Positions 34,585 through 46,205 of a stretch of DNA of 64,000 nt are shown one piece after another. The notes beneath the pieces were generated by a model, which saw nothing but the letters and a program-made list of their open reading frames with translations, did not search any database and was not told the origin of the DNA. This DNA comes from Gigaspora rosea (Eukaryota > Glomeromycota > Glomeromycetes > Diversisporales > Gigasporaceae), in the NCBI GenBank assembly GCA_003550325.1, contig QKWP01000845.1:95163-159162 (forward strand). Reading direction: 5' to 3'. The translations under genes were made by a program, and so were the position numbers. The first letter of the stretch is position 1. Each line of letters starts with the position of its first letter.

Positions 34585-37500
34585 ACTAGCCAATGAGAAA
34601 CACAAACATGGCGCAACAAACAAACTTTGCACTACCTCAATCAAACCGACTAACCAACCCAACCCCCTCACACTCTCTATTTGTACACACAACATCCATG
34701 GCCTTAACCAAGATCTCAAAAAACAAGTCTGAGAGCAATACTGTCTTGAGAACAACCTCAACATTATTAGCCTCACAGAAACCAAACTGTCTAATGAATA
34801 CTTAACCACTAAACCTCACAAAACTCCTCACTACACTTACTTTTGGTCCTGTATATAGGGCTCCAAAGCAGGAACTGCACTTATGATAAACAATGACCTT
34901 ATTCTACATATCCATAACATTATTACATACCCAGGCTATGCAATTGCTATCGACATCTTCTTTAAACATGACTTCAAATTCCGAATTATCTCAACTTACC
35001 TCCCATGCGACAGCCCCCCCATCAGGCTGGATACACAAAACTGTATTATCCATTGGATACAGCAGGCCACATCACGCAATATACTCCCTATTGTTCTAGA
35101 GGACTTCAATGCTTCTACTGACAAAATACATTCCAGCTCAATCAAATACAAACTTCTCCAATTCCTCGCGTACAACAACATGTATGATCTGGCATCCCAC
35201 TCACAAAACCCAAGCTATACATGGCACAGCTCAAGATACAGTAGTCAAATCGACCACATATGGGTATACCACCCCATAATATCATACCTTACTAAATACA
35301 CTATAGATGACTCTTACACCAGTACTCAAAGCGATCACAAAATCCTCATATTCAAATGGTCCTTCCCATATGCCCTTACTACCAAGCCAAGACAAAAAAC
35401 CTGAATCTGCAGAAGAGTCTTCGACTACAAAGCCATGGATAATGCCCTCTGGGAAAACTTCTCCAACCAATTAAAAGCAATCTTATTTTCCATAATACAC
35501 CACTGACAACAGATACTTTTGAATCCCTAGAGACCACATGGCACAAAATCCAAACCAGCATTATCAATGCTGGGATACAACACATTCCCAACAAAAAGTT
35601 TATATACACAACTTCTAATACAACTTCTCTGCTACCGCAACACACCTACATATTAGCCTCAAAAAACTTAGTAGCACTATCCGGAAGATCAAACAGGTAC
35701 TCAAACAGAACCTACCAATTCCAGACCACCTTAACTCAGGTATCATAGCATTGAACCAATCATGTCAGCTTCAAATACCTCTACTGCCACCCGCTCACCA
35801 GCTCCTTTCTGATTGGATCTGTGAGACAAACTTAGAATGGAAAAACTTATACCATGCCCGCAACATGGAAAACATTAAACAGATCAAGCAGCAAATCTCT
35901 GAGTTAATCCAAAAAAGATGCTCCAAGCTCATAACTCACCCTACTTCCATGATTAACAGTATTTTAAACCGACACAAGGACCCAGTAAAATTCGACAACA
36001 TAAAACTCGAGCAGGAGGTAATCACTGACCCACCTGCTATCAAAGACCACATTCAACAACACTTTGACAACTGGACAGCCCCTCGCCAAGTCAACCAAAG
36101 CCTATTTGAATCTGTATGGCAAGATGAATATAACCCAAAACCTAACATTAACTCCACATGGTACGCGGATGCTCTAGAAAGCTTCAGCCAAGAAGAAGTG
36201 ACTCTAACACTTAGCCAGCTACCAAACAACAAGGCCTGTGGACCCTCAGGAATCAGCTATGAAATGTTCAAACATGCAGGGCCAAACTTTATACAAGCAA
36301 TAACCTCTCTCTTCAACTGCTGCCTCTCTACTCAGACCATACCTAAACAATGGAAAGAGGGCTATATCTTTCCAATCTCAAAAAAACCCATTTTTGATGG
36401 CAACCTTAACAACATCTGGCCCATAAGCCTCGTCGAGCACATTAAGAAACTCTACACAAAGCTGCTTACTAACCGCTTAAACAACATCCTATCTAAATAC
36501 GAAATTCTCTCACCCTTCAATTATGTGGCCCTATCAGGCAACTCAATAGCCATACCGATTCATATTCTCAACAACATCATTGAAGATGTGTCCTGCAATT
36601 CAAACCAACTTTGGCTTTTATCCCAGGACATGAGCAAAGCATATGACTCAGTCAATTTTGATTTCTTTCACAAACCACTACACAGAATTCAAATGAAAAA
36701 AACACTAATCAACATCCTCTCTAACCTGCTCTCCGACTGTACAAACTGAGTAATCACTAACCTCAGCCTTACCAACTCATACTTAGTTAGAAACGGTAGA
36801 GACAATCACACCACTCTTCTGGAGAATATACTACGATCCTCAATTACTCATATTTCAATACATTTCTCAGGATATACAATGTCAACATCGTGGTATACCA
36901 ACCTTCTCCACCAATCTACTAACCATCTTCATACATCGGTATCAGTTCTGGCTTACATGGATGATACCCTGTGGATCTTCCAATCCAAAGAGGAGATAGA
37001 AAAAATAACTGAAACGGCAGCCTCCTTTTATCAAATGGCAGACATACAAGTCAATCTATCCAAATCCACCTTCATTACAAAACACACTTCTTCCTCTATA
37101 TCATTCTTAGACTCCCATATCAGTTCGATTCCTAAGGACCAGCCATTCAAATTTCTTGAGTGCTAGTTCACACTTAACAACAAGCAAACTGCTCAAATTA
37201 AACTAATCCAAGAAGAAGCTACAAGCCTAGCTAGTATTGCTAGTACAAAAAGCATAACTGACAAACAAATCGCATACATTATTAACATAGTTATTATTCC
37301 AACTACCGAATATCGCCTACACAATATCGTAATCCCTCAATCAACATGCAACAAAATCTTAAGCAAATACCTAACAATCGCAAAACACAAGTCCCACCAC
37401 TCACGCTCTACTTCTAACAGTACAATGCTAAACCATAACTTATACAATATCTGGAACATATGGGATATCTAGCTACAACACCATATCAGCAACTTTCTGC

Positions 37501-39822
37501 AACGTTTAAACAATCCTTCAACACTTGGTACTTTAGCTCGTATTAGACTCCAACAATTGCAAAACAACCTATGGTCCACAACCAATATTCTTCAACACCC
37601 GCAACCAAATATCGATGGCCCCAACAGACACACAACCAACTTCAAAATTATCCAGCTTTTCAACTACTTGGGCATTACTGTCCTAGCTAATCCGGGCATC
37701 CTATGGCCCAAGACAATTAACAATAGTTGCACACCACTTGAAAGCATCCTCTCCAAACACCCAAAATACAAAACCTTCAAGCAACAGCTACGTCATAATC
37801 ACATCCTCTATCTAGAACAATTGAGCTTAGCAGACAACAACATCCTGCTTGAATGGCAACATATCTCGCCTAGACTCCTTTACCTCCCTAGAAGGAAAAA
37901 ACCACTCTGGTTCTTACACTTAGAAGACACAATTCTATCTCACAAACTCCAACGTACTATTTTCCCAGAGCTCAGACCCAACGGGTTTAACCCATTTGCC
38001 TATCAAACAAACTCAATACCCAAATCCCGTAAACCATGGTTACTAACATACAAAGACAATAAGATCATAATTGGACAAATAAGAAAAACCTTTAAACAGA
38101 CCAATACAGTCTTTATCACATACTGGCAACACAACACAGATTTGTCACACTTCAACCAATACCCCCTCCCCCCAGTTCAATGTTCTCCCTGCACCAGTTG
38201 TTACCTTAACTCAAACCATATTACAAGTTGCTGCACTCTAGAAGTTTCAGCAATTCTTTCTACCCAATTCTTGGGCAGGAAAACTACTAACAAACAACTC
38301 AAATTCAATGCTAACTACATTGACCTTATCTACTCAGTAGCAATCAAGCACCCTCCGCCACCCCACCACTACCTATGATACACATTACCGATTCACTAGT
38401 GCCTACCCTCTTTCATGACAATGAGGCTTCACAAAATCTCCTCAGAATTGCATATAATAACTCTGCTGCCCAGCACTTCACTTTCTACACAGATGGTTCT
38501 GTAGTGGAAATTGGCACCAACCAATGCTCTATGGGCATCGGCTGGGTACAAATTCACAATGATCAAATCACCCACCAGTTTGTAGCACAAGCACACAGCT
38601 GGCCTTCATCGTATAAAGCCAAGCTCTTGGCTATTCTTTAAGCCATATCTACTGTACTATGCAACTCTACAGTTGATATCTTTACAGACTCCTAGTCCAT
38701 AATCTCCAAATACAATAAGCTTCTAACCGCCTCCAGACATTCCTCCAAATACTTCAAGTTTAACTCTTGGCCAGCCTGGCACACCCTTCTTAATGCTATA
38801 CAGGCATTCAATATCCAGCTCAGCTTCCACAAAGTCCAAGCGTACACAGATGATAGCTATAACAATCTAGCAGATCGCTTAGCTAGAAACCATATACTTC
38901 AGCACAAGCTACTCTTCAACTATACAAACTTACACAACCCATACCTCTTCCTGCAGTGGGAAGGACACTCTGTTGAAAGCCCAACAAGGTGTTTAATTAG
39001 AAATATCTGCAAAGCACACATAATTGCTATGTGGTCATCACAAAAACGCTGCACAGAATGGACACACTTCTCTCACTATATAGACTGAAATACCACCTGG
39101 TTATACTTTAACAACAACCAAAAAAGCTCCAACCATTTTACTAACCCTAAACTTAACCATCAGAAATCATTCAAAATCAAACTCCTTCTCAACAACCTCC
39201 TAACATACTTACACTTCCATACAATATATCCAGAAAAATTCACGTCACCCAACTGTTTCCATTGCAATCTCCCAGACTCCACTGGCCTAGTTGCCAAAAC
39301 TACTCTCTTCTTCACGAACTCATTCACTCAGTTATACATGAGGTTACTAAGAGCTTAGAACTTCCACCCACCCAACTAGACAAACTAGTACAACTAATCC
39401 TTACTCATCTAGCATTCAACCCTAACTCATCCTTTTTATACCCGTACTCGCTAAACTCCACGCTCAAAAGTCTTATCCCAAGACCCCTAATCGAAGAAAT
39501 ACAGCCCTTTGATCTATCATACAAACAAGCATCCCAAGTCATCATCAAAATCATCCTAAAACTATCGGAAGAGATATATGAACAGATATGGAAGCCATAC
39601 TGTACCTCGCTCGCCCAATGGAAAAGAATAAACAAAATCCCTTCTAAACACAGACGCACCCAAATACAACACCAACATCCATCTCACAAAAAGTTACACC
39701 AGCACATAACCTACATATTCAGCTGCCTTTGCAGCCTCCCCAACCAATTACACTCTGACTCTAACAACTGCCCACCGATAGGCCAAGCCCTTCGAAAAGT
39801 TAGCATTTGGTCCATAATATAG
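34511..39822 (+). pseudogene. LINE 1 ORF2: endonuclease, reverse transcriptase, RNase H
   Basis: Domains in order. Endonuclease about 34670-35375: THNIHGL, SLTETKL, EDFNAS (normally GDFN), SSQIDHIWV, SDHKI; it nicks the target DNA. Reverse transcriptase about 36200-37100: NNKACGPSGIS, NIWPISLVEH (normally RPISL), QDMSKAYDSV (catalytic Asp, about 36626) and YMDDTLWI (about 36955). Linker about 37557-38378 with ILYLEQLSLADN, shared with LINE 2. RNase H about 38480-38900: FYTDGSV, KAKLLAIL (the catalytic Glu is Lys at 38621), IFTDS, NLADRLA. A zinc-type motif starts CFHCN near 39250 but is cut by a frameshift. C-terminal tail 39262-39822. In-frame stops include TGA at 34730, TAG near 34856, TGA at 35401 and a TAG near 37164. 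Several look like C-to-T or G-to-A changes. Confidence 0.9.
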
Positions 39823-40156
39823 ATCAAATACAGTACACCTACAAATAGTATTTTAACTATCCAAATCTAGGTGAGTCTTGACCACTCTAGTAGGTTTAGG
39901 TCGCATATAAATTAGTCTGGGCTTCTATTCTTGCATGTAATTTATATGTATTTGTCTTTGTACAATTTAAGTTTTTATATATGTAATTACTTATATAAAT
40001 TACCCAATAAAAGATATAAGCAAGGCCTCACCTTAAAAAAAAAAAAAAAAAAAATTAAAAAAATAAACAAATAAAAAATAAACCAAGTTAATAACCTACT
40101 TGACAGATTTTTTGATCAAATTAACCTATAGCTAGCGATACTGAATATACTTATAC

Positions 40157-40411
40157 CATATTTACTTGAAATAATATGCACCTGCGCATTATTTTGAGGG
40201 ATGTATGTTATTTCGAGTACGCACATGGGCATTATTTTAGGGTAAAGATCTAATTTTGACCTACCTCTAAATGCTTATTAAATCATTAGTATGCAGGGTG
40301 TGCGTTATTTTGGAACACACATGGGCATTATTTCAAAACTAATTATGCTATTTTAAGGAAATCCAATTTTCAAAATAATGCCCATGTGCATTATTTCGAG
40401 TAAATACGAAT
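40157..40411. mobile_element. MITE, family B, about 255 bp
   Basis: The left end 'ccatatttacttgaaataat' and inverted right end 'attatttcgagtaaatacg' define the TIR. The interior repeats 'gggcattatttt' and 'gtgcgttattttgg' in both orientations. Related to 1571-1692. Confidence 0.65.
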
Positions 40412-41763
40412 TATGAAATCTATGTAATTTAAGATGAAAATACTCAAGAACTTGCAGATGAACCAGCTATGAAAAAAATTAAAGTAAACACCCCAAGTCA
40501 GATGGCCATCAAGGCAAGAAGAGCTTTATTTTAAAACTGAAAAGGGACATGATATTTGTAAGATAATTAAATTTGACAAGGGAAAGAAGTTGAATATGGA
40601 AAAAAATATAAACATAATGGTTCAACAGAAAATATGAAAAACCATTTTAGTAAATCATGGAATCTTGCTACCAAATGCTATATCTCAAATAAAGTTAGAT
40701 GAAAAACACCAAATACGTGTTGATGAAATGGTTAAATAAGCAGCTCCATATCATGAACCAAACAAGCAGAATTGAAAAGAGTTACTACCAAATAACTAGT
40801 TCTGATTCTTTGCCATTTAGTATTGTCCGTAGAAAAGAATATAGAAAAATGATAAATTGTATTGATCTAGCATTTGTACCAAGTGTTGGAAATCTTATGT
40901 TCTTATGTTCTCATGAGAACATCACTTTCAATTTGAGAACATTTACAAAATTTAAGATGTTCTCTATTAAATTTTTTTTGAGAATATTAAGTTTGAAAAT
41001 TATATTCTCTATTAATATATAAAATAATAAAAAATTATTTTTATTAATATAGCAGTTTAAAATAATTAAGCTCATAAATATTTAATTGTTAGTTAGTTGA
41101 AATAGAGAACAATTTAGTTGTTTTTGAATTATAAAAAATTTTAGATAATAAAGTTTATTGGTTTATCCATTTCTAGTTTGGTGCAATATATCCCTTATTA
41201 TGTATACATATAATATAATAAATTCTAAACTCACTATGATGATAATTTTTAAAAGAAAATTAACAAATCTTTAGTTATTATGATTTTAAACTTTAGTGTT
41301 ATATCTTAAAATTTTATAGTGAGAAATTTTTGAATCTATAAATTCACTGCAGTAAAAAAGAATAGTATATAGTATTATATTACTTATTTATTTAAACATT
41401 TGAGAAATGTTAATAGCTTATTTAAAAACTTAATATATAAGCTGAGTCAAGCCAATAACATCTCCAACAATATATAAAAAACCTCATATTAATTTTTTTA
41501 AAAAATATACATATAAAGTTATAATCTTATATTATGAATAACTTAGCTTTGCTTATATAGTTTGTTAAATAAATTGTATTTTTTATTAATAATTTTTAAA
41601 TGGGCATTATTTTTTGGTGCAGGGTGCACCGTGTGCGGGGTCCGAAATTCCGGGTCGGATACGTCGGACTGCTTCGGAATCATGGTCAGTTAGATTGGAA
41701 TCGATTTACTAGTATTGGTATAAAAATTTCGCTCCACATAATTATCGATCTCATAATTGCTGC

Positions 41764-42605
41764 AGTACGCAAAAATTTTTTTAGAATATTCTAGAACAAA
41801 ACAAAAAACTATTATAGATTTTCCCTTATGAAACTGCCTTTTATTTTCAAAGCAAAATTATTCCTTACAAAACTTAGTGTATAGATAGTTTTATATATCA
41901 TATGCGTATATACATATTTCACATACTATATGCACTATACAACTATACGTACTGTATGCTAAAAAAATTCAGACAACATATAAATGGCACAAAACTAAAC
42001 GTAATACAATCGTCAAAAAGTTTTCTTGAGCTATTTTACTATATAGCCACCTAAACCCAAATCCTAACTGAGCACTATGTCTACTACCTCTGTACTTAGT
42101 CGCTTAGCTAAACGCAGAAATGGTTATGATTCATCAAACATTTGCCTATTTGTTAATGATTATTACTTTGCATCAAATTTATTAGTTTTAAAAACATACT
42201 AACCCTATTAGTTAATTTTCATTTTAACCTTTAGATTAGATTAATACTTGGCGTAAATCTGCGTATAGTACAGTACGCAAAAATTGTTTTAGAATATTCT
42301 AGAACAAAACATAAAGCTATTCATATCTTAAATTTTCCCTTATGAAACTGCCTTTTATTTTCTAAGCAAAATTATTCCTTACAAAACTTTGTGTACAGAT
42401 AGTTTTATATATCATATGCGTATATACATATTTCACATACTATATGCACTGTACAACTATACGTACTGTATGCTAAAAAAATTCAGACAACATATAAATG
42501 GCACATCAAAACATAATACAATCGATTGCACAAAAACTACTTTTTTGAAATAACAAAAAGTTTTCTTGAGCGATTTTACTATATAACAACCTAAACCCAA
42601 ACCCT
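41764..42605. repeat. Direct duplication inside the Mutator-like element
   Basis: 41764-42075 and 42270-42605 are near copies: 'gtacgcaaaaatt', 'agaatattctagaacaaaac', 'catatgcgtatatacatatt' and 'ttttcttgag' recur in order. A spacer of about 195 bp (42076-42269) separates them. Confidence 0.85.
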
Positions 42606-42800
42606 AACTGAGCACTTACCCTAACCCTAATCTAACATAATACGTCTCCCTTTCATGGAGAAGATCCGGGTTTGAATCCCGCATAGGAAACGATCCTAAA
42701 CCCAAACCGTAACTAAGCACTTACCCTAACTTAATATAACAATCCTAAACCCAAACCCTAACTGAGCACTTACCCTAACCCTAACCTAACATAACGATCT
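42585..42800. repeat. CCCTAA-rich triplicate
   Basis: Three copies of 'cctaaacccaaaccctaact' plus 'gagcacttaccctaac' and 'ctaacataa'. The words resemble the TTAGGG telomere repeat but are interspersed and internal. Confidence 0.75.
42643..42690 (+). pseudogene. tRNA 3'-half-like fragment
   Basis: 'tctcc' (42645-42649) pairs with 'ggaga' (42657-42661) around a 7-base loop 'ctttcat', whose centre would be anticodon TTC (Glu). A T-arm-like 'ccggg tttgaat cccgc' follows at 42666-42682, with one mismatched pair, then 'ataggaa'. No D-arm or 5' acceptor strand is present upstream; CCCTAA repeats take their place. It is therefore at most half a tRNA. Confidence 0.45.
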
Positions 42801-42849
42801 AACCTTACACATATGTGACTTCGTACAAGAAACACCATCAGTGAAATGA

Positions 42850-43270
42850 TACTCCAAGGACGATGATATCAGAAAACAAACGACTCCAAAAAATGACGAC
42901 ACTAATAAAACAAGAACTTCAAAGAACGATGAAACCAGAAAAACGACAGCTCCAAAGAACAAAGCAAAACAATGACTTCTCAGAACGATGAAACCAGTGA
43001 AACGATAGCTCCAAAATGCGACAATACTAATAAAACGACAACTCTACAACACCAGAGAAACGGCAGCTCCAAAAAACGACGAGCAACCAAGGAGCGATAT
43101 TATCTAAAAAAAAGTACCGTAAACGGATTAGTGAGAACTAAAAAAATAATATAAACATATAATGACGGTGACAATGCTAACGAAATGACAACTCCAAAGA
43201 GCGATGACACTAGAGAAATGGCAGCTCCAAAAAACGACGAGCGACCACCAAAGAGTGATGTTATCTAAAA
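42850..43270. repeat. Minisatellite of about 33-36 bp units
   Basis: Units built from 'aacgacagctccaaagaac', 'gatgaaaccag' and 'gacaatactaataaaac' repeat with changes. The block 'aaaaaacgacgagc' through 'aaaagtaccgtaaac' is itself present twice (about 43070 and 43230). The 60-codon ORF here comes from the repeat. Confidence 0.7.
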
Positions 43271-43494
43271 AAGTACCGTAAACAGATTAGTAAAAAAGAA
43301 AAAGTAAGAACTAAAAAAATAATATAAAATTTATACTTATCTTGTAGATCTGTATAACTAGGATGTAAACAAATCCATTACTTGTGGTGACGTCATACCC
43401 CACACACGGTGCACCCCCGCACCAAAAATAATTATCCTTTTTAAATATATTAGTTAAAAATAAAAATTAAAAAATAACTAAAAGTATAAAAGTA

Positions 43495-43665
43495 TAAGTG
43501 TGAGAAAAAGAATAAGAGAAAGAAAATAAGAGTAAAAAAGATTGAGAAAGAATGAGAAAGAGTAAGAGAGAGAGAAAAAGAGAAAGAGAGAAAGAGAGAG
43601 AGAGAAGAGAGAAAGAGAAAGAAAGAGAGAAAGAAAAAGAGAAAGAAAGAGTAAAAGAAAAATTT
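43495..43665. repeat. GA-rich low-complexity tract
   Basis: About 170 bases of purines ('gagaaagagagaaagagag'). The long minus-strand ORFs over it (Ser/Leu/Phe-rich) are artefacts. Confidence 0.85.
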
Positions 43666-44153
43666 TTTTTCTAATTGAGAATATAAAAAAGTTTTTGAGA
43701 ACATTAAATTCAATAAACATGTTCTCATGAGAACATAAATTTCAAAACAGATTTTCAACACTGATTGTACCACCTAGTTATAAAAGCATTAAATTTGATC
43801 TTTTTCTGCTTATCAAAAAGAAGTGTTAGAGCTTAAAGAATTGATTTCTAACTCTTAAAACTAGTTTATCCTTATAGAAAACTTGGTAGAGCATTTCACT
43901 ATCTTACACAGGTACTACCAATATTTTAGTAAAGAAAGGAACATTCATAAACAACATTATACAAGAGAGGGAGGATTACACAATATATATTGTTTCTAAT
44001 AAGTAGAAATTAAACAATTTTGGGACTATTCAATTTATTTCAATATAAAGAATCAAATATTACCAAAATTATTTCATTTGAATTACTGGATCAAAAGATA
44101 TTAATAAAATACATTTGGTTATCTTTTCTTATAAAATTACTATATAGCTAATA

Positions 44154-44905
44154 CAGTTTGACCTCTCTATAGTCACACCCCATATATCACACCTCTATAT
44201 AAGCACCCAAGATTGTACAACAAACTTAAAATATAGTAAAAAAACCTCATTATATCACATATCACTTATAACTACTATCACCAAAAATTTTTGATTTTTT
44301 TATCCATTTTATTAATAATAAACCTCGTTATAGTTACCAATTTTGACTAAATATGGATTATAAAACTGATAGGCCAATATTCATATTCATGTTTATTTAA
44401 ATATTCTATTAAAAATCCTTGAAGGTTTGACAGCAATTAACTTTTGATCCAGTGGTCCGATTTGGATAAAACAACTACCAAAATGTTCGTCACGATGTGA
44501 CGATTCTAATAAGCCCAAAATCGTTAAAATTGAATCACACGCTCCTGAGATCATTAAGGGTTTGTTTCACTTTATATGTTTAAGAATTGATTAAATTTAA
44601 ACATCTGAGTAAAAACTCCTTAAAAATCTTAGTATTTTGTAGTAAGATTTGGATGACTTTGGACTCTTTAGAATTATCTCATTGAGTTAAATACTCTAGT
44701 AGTTGTTTTATCCAAATTGAGCCACTGGATCAATAGTTATTCACTATTAAACATTTTAAATTTTTTAATAATTTCAAATATGTGCAAATATCTTATTGGC
44801 CTTTGGTCACATGACCATGACAAGGCATTTTATTTATAGTCACACCTCTATACAATTACCAAAATATGGTGTGACAGACTTGGTAATTATAGAGAGATCA
44901 AACTG
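44154..44905. mobile_element. pogo/Tigger-type MITE (752 bp)
   Basis: The left end 'cagtttgacctctctatag' and inverted right end 'cagtttgatctctctataa' are typical of pogo-like Tc1/mariner elements. TA flanks both ends (44152-44153, 44906-44907). The related element near 49842-49850 reads 'tcaatagttttttgtgg' without the insert, confirming that TA is the target. No transposase. Confidence 0.85.
44446..44742. mobile_element. TIR element nested in the pogo-type MITE
   Basis: The left arm 'gatccagtggtccgatttgg' plus 'ataaaacaactac' is matched in inverse by 'gtagttgttttatcc' plus 'aaattgagccactggatc'. The TIR of about 35 bp encloses roughly 225 bp. The 'gatccagtRatccaaat' word also occurs in family D. 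Confidence 0.65.
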
Positions 44906-45005
44906 TAGTTTTTTGTAAATGCCTTTTGATCCAGTAATCTAAATAAAATGGTTTTGGTATCATTGAATTTGATTCATCTATACAAATCGAATATTGCCAA
45001 AATTA

Positions 45006-45289
45006 GGGGTCGTTTAAAGCAGGGTGCAATCACGTGATATGGCGCCAATCAACTTGTTTGTTTTGATCAACCTGGATCAGCCTGACAAAGAAACAAAGAA
45101 GAAAAAAAGTGAAAAAAACGCAAAAATACAAGAAAAGAGTGTCAAAACCTACCTTGGGGCATTAACAAAAAATGTCGGAAAGGCAATTTTACTATAATAC
45201 TATTCCTAACCCTAACTGCCGCTAACCCTTACCCTAACTTTAATTAAAAAGTCAAAATCATATAACTGCACCCTGCTTTAAACGACCCC
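45006..45289. mobile_element. MITE family C, copy 2 (284 bp)
   Basis: Near-perfect TIR 'ggggtcgtttaaagcagggt' at both ends. A 7-bp duplication AAAATTA is at 44999-45005 and 45290-45296. The related family D copy at about 49940 lacks this insert. Homologous to 5285-5562, with 'aaaacctacc' and 'cctaaccctaact' in the same order. Confidence 0.85.
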
Positions 45290-45479
45290 AAAATTATCTA
45301 ATTTGGATTACTATATTACTTAATATTCAAGTTTTTGTAAAATTATATATATAAATATATAGAGTTTAAATTTTTTTTATATAGTTTAGGACTATTATAT
45401 AATGTTACAAGAGAAAAGAAGGCACCACCGGCGCCTCTATATCAAGACAAAATCTGGCAAAAAGTTTTATTTTTGGTTT

Positions 45480-46205
45480 ATTTTATTATATTTAATAAAT
45501 ATATATATTCTCTTGAAACATGATTTTCAAAATTAAACTTTATACTCCATCCTTGTGATTCATCAAATAATAATGATTACAGTTAATATTATGTACTCTT
45601 TCCTAAAACACAATCATTAAAGCAAACAGAATTAAACTTTGTAACCCGGTGATTTTATTGAATAGATAAATTATTACGTTAATAATACATATATTCCCTG
45701 AAACATGCTTGTTTAAGCGAACAGAATTAAACTCCATACGCAACCTGGTGATTTTATTAAATGAATAAATAATTATGGTTAATATAATATACATTCTTCT
45801 GAAACACGATCATTAATGTACACAAAATTAAATTTTGTACTCACCCTGGGATTTCATCGAATGGATAAATAATTTTAGTTAATAATACATATATTCTCAA
45901 AACACGGTCATCAAAATGAACAGAATTAAACTTCATACTCAACCTAAAGATTTTACCAAACAATAATGATTACAGTTAATAATACATATATTTTCCTGAA
46001 ACACAATCTTTAAAGTGAACAGAATTAAACTTTGTACTCACTTTAGTATTTTTGAATGGATTATTATGGTTAATAATACATACATTCTTCTGAAATATGA
46101 TCGTTAAAGCACACAGAATTAAATTTTGTACTCACCTCAGTGACTTCATCAAATGGATAAATTATTACTATTAATAATATATACATTCTTCTAAGACATT
46201 TACGT
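45480..46205. repeat. Minisatellite family M, array 1
   Basis: About seven units of about 100 bp: 'tgaaacacgatcattaaag', 'gaacagaattaaactttgta', 'ctcaccctggtgattttatt', 'gaatgaataaataattatgg', 'ttaataatacatatattctc'. Units diverge by 10-25 percent (estimate). The same family is at 58540-59315 and 60214-60290. Confidence 0.85.

Larger units (their letters stand above)
31547..40051 (+). mobile_element. LINE 1, full length, decayed
   Basis: About 8.5 kb non-LTR retrotransposon with two ORFs, AATAAA at about 40007 and a 3' poly-A tail. The 15-bp AAATTAAAAAAATAA occurs at 31532-31546 and 40052-40066 and is taken as the target duplication; it is AT-rich, so the left edge is probable rather than certain. 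The sense strand is rich in A and C and poor in G, unlike the surrounding DNA. Presence of an apurinic-type endonuclease plus a C-terminal RNase H suggests an I/Tad-like clade (inference). Many stops and frameshifts show it is dead. Confidence 0.9.
41602..43437. mobile_element. Mutator-like non-autonomous element (1,836 bp)
   Basis: The left TIR 'gggcattattttttggtgc' and inverted right TIR 'ggataattatttttggtgc' continue as 'agggtgcaccgtgtgcgggg' / 'gggggtgcaccgtgtgtggg'. A perfect 9-bp duplication TTTTTAAAT is at 41593-41601 and 43438-43446, the size typical of Mutator-like elements. It is nested in hAT element 4. The interior is entirely repeats (next entries), with no transposase. Confidence 0.85.
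40881..43763. mobile_element. hAT-type element 4 (2,883 bp) inside the transposase gene
   Basis: The left end 'aagtgttggaaatc' and inverted right end 'cagtgttgaaaatc' are hAT-like. Flanks TTTGTACC (40873-40880) and ATTGTACC (43764-43771) form an 8-bp duplication with one mismatch. 'atgttctcatgagaacat' palindromes occur at 40906-40923 and 43720-43737. A Mutator-like element occupies most of the interior. No transposase of its own. Confidence 0.85.
40430..43870 (+). pseudogene. hAT transposase N-terminus, split by nested insertions
   Basis: Reading across frameshifts, 40430-40880 gives an acidic start (DENTQELADEPAMKKIK), a degenerate BED zinc finger (HDICK then GSTENMKNHF) and the conserved block SDSLPFSIVRRKEYRKMIN followed by CIDLAFVP. 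The next codons resume after the insertion at 43772 with PSYKSIKFDL, exactly the continuation expected of hAT transposases. The gene then ends in stops and is lost by about 43870. BED fingers bind the transposon ends. Only the N-terminal part survives; the catalytic RNase H-like core is absent. Confidence 0.75.
43937..45410. mobile_element. TIR element family D, copy 1, with two insertions
   Basis: Begins 'aggaacattcataaacaac', continues 'attatacaagagaggg' and, after removing the insertions at 44154 and 45006, follows the element at 49559-50088 in order, ending near 'ataatgttacaagag'. The right end is eroded. No ORF. Confidence 0.65.

Noticed and set aside
31625..35645. Multiple minus-strand ORFs opposite LINE 1
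   Set aside because: They are antisense shadows of ORF1 and ORF2, which carry the recognisable domains on the plus strand.
42585..42800. Telomere or subtelomere
   Set aside because: CCCTAA words are few, interspersed and enclosed within a TSD-flanked element, with ordinary sequence on both sides.
43450..43773. 107- and 80-codon minus-strand ORFs rich in Ser, Leu and Phe
   Set aside because: They translate a GA-rich low-complexity tract inside hAT element 4.
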